From NCBI GenBank assembly GCA_024213275.1, contig JANAVG010000004.1, positions 239,551 through 303,550 of the forward strand: 64,000 nt of DNA, given 5' to 3'. This document shows positions 18,114-25,883 of this stretch, piece after piece (the first letter of the stretch is position 1; each line of letters opens with the position of its first letter). A program made the position numbers and the translations under genes. Source of the DNA: Rossellomorea sp. BNER. Its GTDB lineage: Bacteria; Bacillota; Bacilli; Bacillales; Bacillaceae_B. The notes beneath the pieces were generated by a model. It had not been told where the DNA came from, made no database searches, and saw only the letters and a program-made list of their open reading frames with translations.

Positions 18114-18968
18114 ATGAAAATAATAGACGCACATATGCATTTTTCAAATATTGATAGCTTTAAAGAAACGGCAAAAAAACAATCCAAGCTAGACTATTCC
18201 TATAATGGCATTATCAAAGAGTATGATGAAGCAAATGTTGTTCTCGGAATTGGAATGGGCCTTGTGGAAAAAGAAAAAGAAGGGTTTCCGGACCCTTCTG
18301 CCCCTACACCGATGGGACTAGATCTTGATGAACGTATTCCAACGTCTGTTGTCTATTGTGCTGGGATTAACCCATATAATCTTGATTCACATGCATTACA
18401 GGAGCTTGAAAAGACGTTACATAATCCAAGAGTAGTGGGAATTAAAATTTATTTAGGGTATTATCCATTCTATGCCTATGATGAAGTGTACCAGCCAGTA
18501 TACAAGCTTGCTTCCAAATATGAACTACCCGTTGTCTTTCATACAGGAGATACCTATTCAGAGCGAGGGTTACTGAAATATTCGCATCCATTAACACTTG
18601 ATGAGGTGGCTGTAGAGCACCGAAATATTAACTTTATGATGGCTCACTTTGGGGACCCCTGGACATTAGATGGGGCAGAGGTCGTTTACAAAAATCGTAA
18701 TATGTATGCTGATTTATCGGGATTAGTAGTTGGAACAGCTGATGATATTAAACGCTATAAAGATTCACCTCGTTTCTTTAATCATCTGAAGCATGCATTA
18801 ACCTTCACCGACAATTATCAAAAATTCCTATTCGGGACAGATTGGCCGCTTGTTCCAATCAAGCCGTATATTGAATTTATAAAAGAAATCATACCTGTAG
18901 AACACCATGAGGATGTATTTTATAAGACGGCTTTGAAGGTGTTTCCGAGGATAAAAGCATATCTGTGA
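18114..18968 (+). CDS. Amidohydrolase family (PF04909) TIM-barrel protein
   Basis: 284-residue metal-dependent hydrolase or decarboxylase. The metal pattern is visible: DAHMH with His7 and His9, His143 in VVFHTGD, His178 in MMAHFGD, and Asp243 in FGTDWP. This is the amidohydrolase-2 group, which hydrolyses lactones and amides or decarboxylates aromatic acids. It begins 15 bases after the GNAT fusion, with RBS AAGAAGGAAAAG, so both are probably translated from one mRNA. It is the last gene of the catabolic locus. Opening a lactone or cleaving an amide is plausible but not shown. Confidence 0.82.
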   Translation: MKIIDAHMHFSNIDSFKETAKKQSKLDYSYNGIIKEYDEANVVLGIGMGLVEKEKEGFPDPSAPTPMGLDLDERIPTSVVYCAGINPYNLDSHALQELEKTLHNPRVVGIKIYLGYYPFYAYDEVYQPVYKLASKYELPVVFHTGDTYSERGLLKYSHPLTLDEVAVEHRNINFMMAHFGDPWTLDGAEVVYKNRNMYADLSGLVVGTADDIKRYKDSPRFFNHLKHALTFTDNYQKFLFGTDWPLVPIKPYIEFIKEIIPVEHHEDVFYKTALKVFPRIKAYL

Positions 18969-18997
18969 TTTGAACTTGAACGAAATCATACCGGGCC

Positions 18998-19028
18998 AAG
19001 AATGAAGGAAATCGTTCTCTTCATTCTT
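18998..19028 (+). terminator. Hairpin at the end of the catabolic locus
   Basis: AAGAATGAAG (18998-19007) and CTTCATTCTT (19019-19028) form a perfect 10-bp stem with an 11-base loop 29 bases after the amidohydrolase stop. No T-run follows, so it may be an mRNA-stabilising 3' structure rather than an intrinsic terminator. Confidence 0.5.
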
Positions 19029-19074
19029 AGCTGTTCGTGTTAATCACAATAAAGGTGGAAAAGTTTGTCGGTAA

Positions 19075-19178
19075 TTGTCGAACGGTCAATAAATAGTAGA
19101 TTATGGACAAATAAATCCCGGTAACGGACAAATTATACTGAACCTTGGACAAATAAATGAACATTATGGATAAATTAA
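19075..19178 (+). repeat. 21-bp-phased GGACAAAT array 1
   Basis: Header TTGTCGAACGGTCAATA begins at 19075. The core then recurs at 19084 (GGTCAATAA), 19105 (GGACAAATAA), 19126 (GGACAAATTA), 19147 (GGACAAATAA) and 19168 (GGATAAATTA), each exactly 21 bases after the last. The DNA between cores is not conserved. Apart from this array and the hairpin at 18998, the 18969-19631 gap holds only the doubtful frame at 19268. Confidence 0.85.
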
Positions 19179-19267
19179 TTTTCAGAAGGACCGCTATCTG
19201 TTGGCAATGCAGCCTATATGGCAACACATCTTTAGAATCTTAAAGCTGGGAAGGAGAATTCAATCTA

Positions 19268-19483
19268 TTGTCAGCTGGTGATGATTTCAGTGGTTGGCCA
19301 TTCGAGGTAGCTGCTCATGGTGAAGAGCCTACAATTGAGTTGTTGAAACGAAATTGGACTAAACTAAATTTATTTAATGGTACATTCAAGCCTCATCCTG
19401 GTACCTGTTTGTCATGTATCACTATTATGATTGTAAGCGAAATAAATGAAGAGCTTTACAAAAATAGGCGTATTCCTTTTTAA
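19268..19483 (+). CDS. Doubtful small ORF, possible gene remnant
   Basis: A 71-codon frame opening at TTG 19268, with AAGGAGA (19251-19257) 10 bases upstream. The product begins SAGDDFSGWPFEVAAHGEEP and resembles no family I recognise. It could be a short real gene, the worn end of a larger lost gene, or chance. The ribosome binding site is the only positive evidence. Confidence 0.25.
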   Translation: MSAGDDFSGWPFEVAAHGEEPTIELLKRNWTKLNLFNGTFKPHPGTCLSCITIMIVSEINEELYKNRRIPF

Positions 19484-19631
19484 TAGGTTGCGCCTGTTTC
19501 TTATAAAAAGTAAGAACTTTTGACTTAAACAATTTGATTGGGAGAGTTATTAGAACTAACAATCTTTCCCCTACATTTTACAACTATTCGCTCCTATCAT
19601 ATAATGATGAGGTTAAAGGGTTGCACAGGGA

Positions 19632-20048
19632 GTGAGAATCATCAGTAATATAAAAAAATTTATATACATATTTTTGGGATTTCTATTCATGGGGATAGGG
19701 ATTATCGGAATTGTTTTGCCATTAGTACCGACAACGCCATTATTACTATTGGCATCCTTCTTTTTTGTAAAAGGATCTAAAAAATTTGAAATCTGGTTTA
19801 AAAGTACGAAGATTTATAAGAAATATTTAGAGGAATTTGTTAATGAGAGGGCAATGACATTAAAGCAGAAAATATCAACGGTCTTATTATCTGATTGTAT
19901 GATCGCTTTTCCATTCCTCTTAACAGACAGAATCAGCGTAAGGATTGTCTTGATTTTAATGGAAATATATAAATATTATTATTTCTTTTGTAAAATCAAA
20001 ACGATTAAAGGTACACCTAAGTTTAGTTTAGAAAAAGAAAATAAATGA
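19632..20048 (+). CDS. YbaN/DUF454 family membrane protein
   Basis: 138-residue membrane protein of the DUF454 (E. coli YbaN) family. It shows the diagnostic N-terminal block GFLFMGIGIIGIVLPLVPTT (about 15-34), followed by LLLLASFFFVKGSKKFE and a second hydrophobic pair near 90-115. Family members are small inner-membrane proteins of unknown function. The start is GTG 19632, with AAAGGG about 11 bases upstream; spacing is only fair. The gene stands alone between repeats, and nothing in the context indicates a role. Confidence 0.8.
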   Translation: MRIISNIKKFIYIFLGFLFMGIGIIGIVLPLVPTTPLLLLASFFFVKGSKKFEIWFKSTKIYKKYLEEFVNERAMTLKQKISTVLLSDCMIAFPFLLTDRISVRIVLILMEIYKYYYFFCKIKTIKGTPKFSLEKENK

Positions 20049-20262
20049 AAAGGGGTTTTCTAAATTTTTTCTACTATCAGACGGCTCATTTTGATCTTAG
20101 AATAACCTTTCTTTTATTTTTAAATTTCCCCGGTTTTTCCCAGCTTCACTTTCCTTTTCTTGATGACTTTTTGAATTTATGCACGAAAATGAATAGTAAA
20201 GCACGAGATTTCAAATTTATGAACATGTTTATATGTAGTGGAACAAAAACTAATAAAACAAA

Positions 20263-20362
20263 GGAGTCGGGAACCGTAACGTCCATAAGTAGAAGAAAAC
20301 CTCAGGAGTATCTTCTATCTATGGACGAACATGTGGTTCCTGTTTCCCTTTTTGGACAGTCT
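20263..20362 (+). repeat. GGAACCAC hairpin element, degenerate copy
   Basis: GAGTCGGGAACCGTAACGTC, then AGAAGAAAACCTCAGGAGTA, TCTTCTATCTATGGAC, ATGTGGTTCC and TTTTTGGACAGTCTC match the consensus order of the element at 34430-34546, with a worn left end. It accounts for most of 20049-20403; the frame open across this gap is not convincing. Confidence 0.6.
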
Positions 20363-20403
20363 CTATTGTTCGGAAATCTATTACGAAAAATATGTTTATA
20401 ATT

Positions 20404-20850
20404 CTAAGCCCATAAAGTCGGTTTACCAACCATAAACCATAGCATAATCATTAATAGGATGATGTAAAACCAAATCGATCGTTTAAGTTTAGCTGCCAAC
20501 TCTTCTTTATTCTGGTCTGGATCCTCAAACCGACGGAGTTTAGGAGAAAAGGCGCGGGCTAGAAAGAACAGTGAACACCCCATGACGATTAGCGTCATGA
20601 TAAGCCACGGTGTACTCCAAGTCCATGGTCCTGAAACTACGAGCAGGATCCCAGATACAACCAGTACATGACCAGAGTGTTTTGCTAGCCGGACAACAAA
20701 TCGAAATGTATCCAGGTAGGCCCTCAATTCTGTTTCTTTTGCATGTAGTAGTTTTTTTACAAGTGGCAATAAAATAAAGAATGGCCCAATTGAAACGATT
20801 ACGCTAATAACATGTATGTATATTAGTATGCGGTACAATAAAAATTCCAT
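20404..20850 (-). CDS. DUF2269-like four-helix membrane protein
   Basis: 148-residue membrane protein with four predicted helices. Histidines sit in or near helix 1 (YIHVISVIVSIGPFF) and at the loop/helix 2 border (AKHSGHVLVVSGILL), an arrangement like DUF2269 or CopD-like haem/copper membrane proteins. Its N-terminus MEFLLYRILIYIHVIS fits a cytosol-to-membrane start. The next gene upstream on the same strand begins only 12 bases away, so the two are likely one transcript. Family membership is a recall-based judgement. Confidence 0.65.
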   Translation of the reverse strand: MEFLLYRILIYIHVISVIVSIGPFFILLPLVKKLLHAKETELRAYLDTFRFVVRLAKHSGHVLVVSGILLVVSGPWTWSTPWLIMTLIVMGCSLFFLARAFSPKLRRFEDPDQNKEELAAKLKRSIWFYIILLMIMLWFMVGKPTLWA

Positions 20851-20862
20851 TTTTCTAGCCTG

Positions 20863-21213
20863 TTACTCGTTAACTTGACTGAACTCATGTACCCAGACTC
20901 TCATTTTTGGAACCCAAGGCATTCCCGGATGCATTGATAGTATTGATTCTTTATATTCCTCAACTGTGTTAAAGCCTTCTTGACGAGCATGTTCATCCGT
21001 CAATTCACCTAAGGATTGGGAATAAACTTGTTCTACTTTGAACTTTTTATCCTCTAATACCATAATCTCGCCAACATCAGCATATCTTCCATTCCTGCGT
21101 GTGGCTGTTTTTTTACCTTCAAGTACTTTTTGAACATCCTCTGGCAAAGTAACAAGCTTATCAATTGTACAGGATTTTGGTGGTAGTTCATTTTGTGTTC
21201 CATGATTAGTCAT
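20863..21213 (-). CDS. ASCH domain protein
   Basis: 116-residue protein with an ASCH fold. The diagnostic stretch KVLEGKKTATRRNGRYADVG is followed by KFKVEQVYSQSLGELTDEHA and ends with a hydrophobic strand, WVHEFSQV. ASCH proteins are PUA-like and bind RNA, with some acting as small amidohydrolases (YqfB). ATG at 21213 is used because GAAGGGAG stands 8 bases upstream on the minus strand; the longer frame starting at 21231 would overlap this site. It probably shares a transcript with the DUF2269-like gene. Confidence 0.8.
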   Translation of the reverse strand: MTNHGTQNELPPKSCTIDKLVTLPEDVQKVLEGKKTATRRNGRYADVGEIMVLEDKKFKVEQVYSQSLGELTDEHARQEGFNTVEEYKESILSMHPGMPWVPKMRVWVHEFSQVNE

Positions 21214-21309
21214 TGAAAAGACTCCCTTCATTTTTTAAATCTTATTTAATGTATCATAATTTGAACAAGACTAGTAGCGTTTTAAGACTGTCTCTTTTAG
21301 ACACTACTT

Positions 21310-21579
21310 CTAAGAGACAATATTATTATCCTTCAAAAAATCAATACATAACGAAACTCCATCATCATAACTGATCTCATTTGCATCATATTTTCCAATC
21401 AGTAAACCATATCCCTCATGATCACTGTAATCTTTCAGCAAGTTGATTTTATAAAAAACGTTTTCAAAAAACATAAACCATTGGTGTTCATCCAACACTT
21501 TATAAAAAGTAGCTTTATAATCACAATTATTTTCATAATAACCAACATGCAAATGAAATCTTTCATCAAAATCAATCAT
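21310..21579 (-). CDS. Hypothetical protein
   Basis: 89-residue acidic protein rich in aromatic residues (FDERFHLHVGYYENN, HQWFMFFENVFY), not matched to a known family. ATG 21579 is preferred to GTG 21588 because AAGGTAGGTG lies immediately upstream on the minus strand. It has no membrane segment. It lies between the ASCH gene and the divergent protease gene and has its own ribosome binding site, so I consider it real, but I cannot give a role. Confidence 0.55.
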   Translation of the reverse strand: MIDFDERFHLHVGYYENNCDYKATFYKVLDEHQWFMFFENVFYKINLLKDYSDHEGYGLLIGKYDANEISYDDGVSLCIDFLKDNNIVS

Positions 21580-21727
21580 AAAAAACACCTACCTTTGTAA
21601 TAAAAAATTGATAGAGGTGAATCCAAATAGCCAATCTACTCTATTTTAATCAAAATGGGACAAGCACCGTTACCTCTCCAAACTAGTTTCATAGAATATT
21701 ACATCCTAGTTTAAGGAGGTTTACAAG

Positions 21728-23056
21728 GTGTTTGAATATTCTATGATTCAAATGGTTCGTACCCATGCTCATAAGTTAGACAAGCCATTGCGAGATAAGG
21801 TGCTAAATCTTTACAAACCGTTTAAGTGGACTCCTTGTGTGTTCCACAAGCTATCTGAGAAATATCTTAAAAAGACGAAGAAATTATCTATCATTATAGA
21901 ATTTGAGAAAGATTGTCATCTTGAAGGATGTCAAGAAGTCGATCTGGTATTCACGAAAAAAAGAGGCTGTAAAATTAGAAACGAATTTTCTAGTGTTTCT
22001 TGCTGTAGTGCAGATATCACACCAACTGTATTAGCAGATGTTCTTTCAAGCTGCAATCATATTAAAAAGATTTATTTAAACAGTGAAGTCAAAGCATTAT
22101 TAGATACGGCTGTTCCTTCTGCTAATGCCAAAAATATCGTTAGAAATGGAACGAAGCTAACAGGGAAAGGTGTGACTGTTGCCATAATCGATACAGGCAT
22201 CTACCCTCATAAGGATCTTTCAGGAAGAATTACTAATTTCGTAGACTTTATTAATCAAAAAACCGATCCATATGATGATAATGGCCACGGAACACATTGT
22301 GCTGGTGATGCTGTAGGAAATGGTGCTGCTTCTTCAGGTTTGTACATGGGACCTGCCCCGGAAGCCAATGTGGTAGGGGTAAAAGTATTAGATAAGCAAG
22401 GTTCAGGCTCATTAGAAACTGTTATGCAAGGTGTCGAATGGTGTATTAATTATAATGAAGCGAATCCTGACGAGAAAATAGATATTATAAGTATGTCACT
22501 AGGCTCTACAGCTCAACAATATGAGAATGAAGATGCAGATCCAATGGTGCAGATTGTCGAGCAAGCCTGGCAAAAAGGGATTGTCGTCTGTGTTGCTGCC
22601 GGAAATGAAGGGCCAGATGCTAGAACGATTTCTAGTCCTGGAATTAGTAATCATGTGATAACAGTCGGGGCATTAGATGATAATAATACATCTGATACAA
22701 AATCTGACGATGACGTTGCAAGCTTTTCTAGTAGGGGACCAACCATTTATGGATTAATAAAACCAGATCTTTTAGCTCCAGGTGTTAATATTGTTTCACT
22801 CAGATCACCAAACTCTTATATAGATAAAATACAGAAAGAAAGCCGGGTAGGTACAGATTATGTAACATTATCAGGAACATCGATGGCAACCCCAATCTGT
22901 GCCGGGGTAGCAGCATTGATCTTACAGCATAACCCTAATGCAACACCACAAACGGTAAAAGAATTATTAATCATTCATGCAGATTCATGGAAAGATAGGG
23001 ACCCTAATATTTATGGAGCAGGGTATATAAATGGTGAGAAGTCGATACCGAAGTAG
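21728..23056 (+). CDS. aprX: AprX-like intracellular subtilisin-family protease
   Basis: 442-residue S8 serine protease, the same length as B. subtilis AprX. The catalytic triad is Asp155 (VAIIDTG), His187 (NGHGTH) and Ser385 (SGTSMATP), with the oxyanion Asn293 (AAGNEG). There is no signal peptide. Residues 1-125 form an N-terminal region like that of AprX rather than a secretion propeptide, so the enzyme should be cytosolic and probably acts in stationary phase. Start is GTG 21728, with AAGGAGG (21714-21720) 7 bases upstream. It is monocistronic and followed by a hairpin repeat at 23064. Confidence 0.88.
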   Translation: MFEYSMIQMVRTHAHKLDKPLRDKVLNLYKPFKWTPCVFHKLSEKYLKKTKKLSIIIEFEKDCHLEGCQEVDLVFTKKRGCKIRNEFSSVSCCSADITPTVLADVLSSCNHIKKIYLNSEVKALLDTAVPSANAKNIVRNGTKLTGKGVTVAIIDTGIYPHKDLSGRITNFVDFINQKTDPYDDNGHGTHCAGDAVGNGAASSGLYMGPAPEANVVGVKVLDKQGSGSLETVMQGVEWCINYNEANPDEKIDIISMSLGSTAQQYENEDADPMVQIVEQAWQKGIVVCVAAGNEGPDARTISSPGISNHVITVGALDDNNTSDTKSDDDVASFSSRGPTIYGLIKPDLLAPGVNIVSLRSPNSYIDKIQKESRVGTDYVTLSGTSMATPICAGVAALILQHNPNATPQTVKELLIIHADSWKDRDPNIYGAGYINGEKSIPK

Positions 23057-23063
23057 GTGTTAA

Positions 23064-23175
23064 GGGCTGCCCTAAAACCAAGGTGTCCGGAACCACAACT
23101 TCATTATAGAAGAAACCTTCAAAAATTCTTTTATTAATGGACATACGTGGTTTCAGACCCTGTTGGGAAAGCCCC
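23064..23175 (+). repeat. GGAACCAC hairpin element
   Basis: Starts GGGCTGCCCTAAAACCAAGG and ends TGTTGGGAAAGCCCC. Inner parts are GGAACCACAACTTC on the left and ACGTGGTTTCAGACC on the right, so the element can fold on itself. It begins 8 bases after the aprX stop and ends 6 bases before the TetR gene's stop, and may serve as their shared terminator. Confidence 0.75.
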
Positions 23176-23180
23176 TTTTA

Positions 23181-23798
23181 TCATTCAAACATCTTCCCAA
23201 CTTTAATCCCGGCTGCCTGCATAGGTCCCATTGTTACAATTTTAGATAGCTGCAGAGACATTTCCCGAGGGGAGGGGTTCATGTCTTCCTTTAACCACCA
23301 CTGGATGACACCGACAAAAGCGGAGCAAATAAAATGGACAATTAAGTCTTTTGGAATCTCGAAGTCAGAGGGATGAACACCTAAGTCCGTCATATTTTTA
23401 CTGAACTTATTCCGAACCATTTCTTCTAGATCATTGCGGAAATTATAGACACCATGCTCACCAAACATCACCTTAAAGAAAGAATGGTTTTTTGACACGC
23501 ATTCGTAAACATTTTCAATGGTGGATTGTAATTTTTTTATTTTAACTTCTTTATCTTCGATGTGGTAAGCGGGGTTAATGGAGTTCATTAATTCTTCGAT
23601 AATCGTGTTACTCATTTTTTCAAGTAGATCAAACTTATCCTCATAATGAAGATAGAAGGTTGCTCTGTTGATGAGCGCTTCATTTGCAATATCCTGAATG
23701 GTTACGGAGTCAAAGCCTTTTTGTTGAATTAATTTTAGAAAGGCTTCATTAATATTTTTACGCGTTCTTATTACACGTAAGTCCGTTTTTTTGGGCAT
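23181..23798 (-). CDS. TetR/AcrR family regulator
   Basis: 205-residue repressor. The N-terminal TetR helix-turn-helix is clear: INEAFLKLIQQKGFDSVTIQ followed by DIANEALINRATFYLHYEDK (about 14-53). The C-terminal ligand domain resembles the TetR_C_33/YxbF group. ATG 23798 follows GGGAG by 8 bases on the minus strand. It is divergent from the YhgE-like exporter gene at 24223, and palindromes lie just after that gene's predicted start site, so it most likely represses the exporter and responds to one of its substrates. Confidence 0.85.
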   Translation of the reverse strand: MPKKTDLRVIRTRKNINEAFLKLIQQKGFDSVTIQDIANEALINRATFYLHYEDKFDLLEKMSNTIIEELMNSINPAYHIEDKEVKIKKLQSTIENVYECVSKNHSFFKVMFGEHGVYNFRNDLEEMVRNKFSKNMTDLGVHPSDFEIPKDLIVHFICSAFVGVIQWWLKEDMNPSPREMSLQLSKIVTMGPMQAAGIKVGKMFE

Positions 23799-23823
23799 AA
23801 TCCAGTCTCCCTTCATTTTTTTA

Positions 23824-23860
23824 GTCTGTTTTCGGAAACTTTGTTGCTATTTTTCAAAAA
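23824..23860. repeat. GTCTGTTTTCGG fragment of the GGCTnTTTTCG family
   Basis: GTCTGTTTTCGGAAACTTTG and TTGCTATTTTTCAAA resemble the start of the element at 59409 (GGCTGTTTTCGCAAACTTTG, then CTGCT). Only the left part is present, and a GC-rich element follows directly at 23870. Confidence 0.45.
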
Positions 23861-23869
23861 AGAGTAGTG

Positions 23870-23997
23870 GTTGATTGCAGCGAAAGGTTGCTCGCTTTCC
23901 GCGAGGTGGGCGGTGAGCCTCATCGGCGCTTGTGCCTGTGGGATCTCATCTGTTCAGCTTCTCCCGCAGGAGTCTCGCGCCATCAACTCCAATCAAC
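23870..23997. repeat. GC-rich 128-bp interspersed element
   Basis: Bounded by GTTGATTG (23870-23877) and its inverted copy CAATCAAC (23990-23997). The centre is strikingly GC-rich compared with its surroundings (CTTTCCGCGAGGTGGGCGGT, CGGCGCTTGTGCC, CCGCAGGAGTCTCGCGCC). I recall near-identical stretches between genes in many Bacillus genomes. It has no coding capacity and occupies the TetR-exporter gap. Confidence 0.75.
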
Positions 23998-24132
23998 TTC
24001 TTTATCGATGATTTGCTTTCACAAAATCTATTTATAAAACAACCATCTTTTAGAATAGAGCCTTTTTTTATGAATTAAACAACATATTCTACATAGCTGT
24101 CGTATATCGAACATAACTAAGATTATTGGATA

Positions 24133-24160
24133 TTGAATGGTAGGAAAATTCTTTTATAAT
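24133..24160 (+). promoter_or_regulatory. Promoter of the YhgE-like exporter gene
   Basis: TTGAAT (24133-24138) and a consensus TATAAT (24155-24160) with 16-bp spacing. The start site should fall near 24167, immediately before the palindromes at 24173-24194. Confidence 0.65.
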
Positions 24161-24172
24161 AACATCATATAC

Positions 24173-24194
24173 AACAAGTTGTTAATTAATCAAC
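24173..24194. promoter_or_regulatory. Candidate TetR-family operator
   Basis: AACAAGTTGTT (24173-24183) is a perfect palindrome. It overlaps GTTGTTAATTAATCAAC (24178-24194), an almost perfect second one. The pair lies just after the predicted transcription start of the exporter gene and faces the divergent TetR gene, as expected of a repressor site. Binding itself is inference. Confidence 0.55.
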
Positions 24195-24222
24195 AGACTG
24201 TCCAAATATGAGGAGTGTTGTT

Positions 24223-25404
24223 ATGATGAAAAATTTCTTTCAACAGAAATTATTTTGGGGAGGATTTGTCGGTATTCTGATATCGGTTTTCATATTTACC
24301 TTTGCTTTTATGGGATCGACGGTGAATCCGACACCAAAAGAAATGCCGCTTGCAGTTGTTGTTCAAGATGATGGTATGACGTTGCCAAATGGTCAACAAC
24401 TGAACTTCGGTAAGATATTTCAGGAGCAAGTTAAGAAGAATGATAACGAATCAATTGACTTGGCGTTTTTAGATAGTCGGGAAAAAGCAATGGAGGGGAT
24501 GAATGAGAAAGAATATTATGCAACCATTGTCATTCCAAACAGGATGTCTCAAAATATTTTTTCATTGTTAACCGATCAACCAGAAAAACCTGAAGTTGAA
24601 ATCTGGATTAACGAAGGAATGAATGCTACTGGGGCGAAAATGGCTGGGCAAATGGCGAGTGGAATCTTATCGAATTTAAATATACAGGTACAGAATAATT
24701 TATATGAACAGGTTGAGAATCAGCAGATTCCGTTTTCAGTTGAAAAGTCCAAATTATTAACCCAACCGATTCAAGTCAAAACCAAAACATTACATTCGGT
24801 GGGGGACCATAACGCTAATGGGAATACCCCTGCATTATTTACACAAATTCTTTGGTTAACGACATTTATTAGTTCAATGATTCTCTTTACAGTCATAAAA
24901 AAACATGAGCTCTGGAAATGGACTATGTTGTCCGTCACTAGCCAAATACTTGGCGGGCTGCTTTTCGTTCTTTCGATATGCGGACTTGTTTTCTGGTTAG
25001 CTGAAGGGGTACTAAATGTTTCGATTCCAAATGGGGGAGAAATGTTTGTCCTCATGCTGTTCATAGGGATGATGTTCTTTTTTATCCAAGGTGGATTATT
25101 AAACTGGATTGGCTATGCTGCCGCTCCAATATTCGTGTTACTTTTCTTCTTCTCGATGCCAGTTCTAACATTGCCACCAGAAATGCTGCCAGATATAACA
25201 AAAGATTGGCTTTATTCCTGGGTGCCGTTCCGATTTAGTGTAGAGGCTTTTAAAGATACATTATTCTTTAGGGTAAACCCTTTAGCTAGCGGAATAGGAG
25301 TCCTTGGTTATATTGGTTTAGCTGGATTCATTATGATGCTCTTAGCCCCATTGAAACCAGGTCGTGGTGAGAATAAAACGGAGAAAGTTATTGTGGGGAA
25401 ATGA
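24223..25404 (+). CDS. YhgE/Pip-like ABC-2 type membrane protein
   Basis: 393-residue membrane protein of the YhgE/Pip/DUF3533 group. It has an N-terminal helix (about 8-30), a soluble extracytoplasmic domain of about 170 residues, and a C-terminal cluster of five to six helices. Such proteins export lipids, siderophores or toxic compounds or assist secretion. Start is ATG 24223, 7 bases after AGGAG (24211-24215); ATG 24208 would place the RBS inside the gene. It is divergent from, and probably controlled by, the TetR-family gene. Confidence 0.78.
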   Translation: MMKNFFQQKLFWGGFVGILISVFIFTFAFMGSTVNPTPKEMPLAVVVQDDGMTLPNGQQLNFGKIFQEQVKKNDNESIDLAFLDSREKAMEGMNEKEYYATIVIPNRMSQNIFSLLTDQPEKPEVEIWINEGMNATGAKMAGQMASGILSNLNIQVQNNLYEQVENQQIPFSVEKSKLLTQPIQVKTKTLHSVGDHNANGNTPALFTQILWLTTFISSMILFTVIKKHELWKWTMLSVTSQILGGLLFVLSICGLVFWLAEGVLNVSIPNGGEMFVLMLFIGMMFFFIQGGLLNWIGYAAAPIFVLLFFFSMPVLTLPPEMLPDITKDWLYSWVPFRFSVEAFKDTLFFRVNPLASGIGVLGYIGLAGFIMMLLAPLKPGRGENKTEKVIVGK

Positions 25405-25409
25405 TGGTG

Positions 25410-25452
25410 AAGGTCCTGCTTCCGGTGAATACCGTACCGGGAGCAGGACCTT
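25410..25452. terminator. Bidirectional terminator
   Basis: AAGGTCCTGCTTCCGGT (25410-25426) pairs over 17 bp, with a single G-U pair, with ACCGGGAGCAGGACCTT (25436-25452). It lies between the converging exporter and VOC genes and can serve both. Confidence 0.85.
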
Positions 25453-25460
25453 TATTGCTA

Positions 25461-25841
25461 TTATACTTGCACTTCACTCATTAATGCATGAGTGTTACCC
25501 TCTGTGTCTTTAAAAAAGGTCATCCATGTCTCAGTTTGTCCCATTTTTGCGACGAGGTGAGGCTCATCAATGAATGTAACGCCTTTTTCCACCAATTCCT
25601 CATACTTTTCCTTAATGTTTTCAATTTGAAAATAAAGAACAGAGCTTGAATGAGAAAACTCTTCCTTTTCAGGTAGACTTAAGAGCAGGCGAAGCCCATT
25701 GCACTCAAAGAACGCCATGTTATCAGTATTAAAAAGAAGCGGTAATCCTAATACCTCTTTATAAAATGGTATCGCTTTGTTTAAATCTTTTACTGGAACC
25801 CCGATCTGACCAACTTTTTCAATTATGTTACTCCCCAACAT
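25461..25841 (-). CDS. VOC (glyoxalase/bleomycin resistance) family protein
   Basis: 126-residue vicinal-oxygen-chelate fold protein, with two beta-alpha-beta repeats: IGVPVKDLNKAIPFYKEVLG (about 12-31) and VLYFQIENIKEKYEELVEKG, ending MTFFKDTEGNTHALMSEV. Metal ligands are plausible, but function in this family is very diverse. ATG 25841 is selected because AAGGAG stands 5 bases upstream; GTG 25847 would overlap it. It is followed by a shared terminator. The AraC gene upstream on the same strand ends its coding 42 bases away. Confidence 0.82.
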   Translation of the reverse strand: MLGSNIIEKVGQIGVPVKDLNKAIPFYKEVLGLPLLFNTDNMAFFECNGLRLLLSLPEKEEFSHSSSVLYFQIENIKEKYEELVEKGVTFIDEPHLVAKMGQTETWMTFFKDTEGNTHALMSEVQV

Positions 25842-25883
25842 CACCACTCCTTTTGTTCATTTCATTTTAATATTAAAACAAAA

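Noticed and set aside
20045..20401. 118-codon plus-strand frame after the YbaN-like gene
   Set aside because: Its second half runs through a hairpin repeat element, there is no useful ribosome binding site, and the composition is not protein-like.
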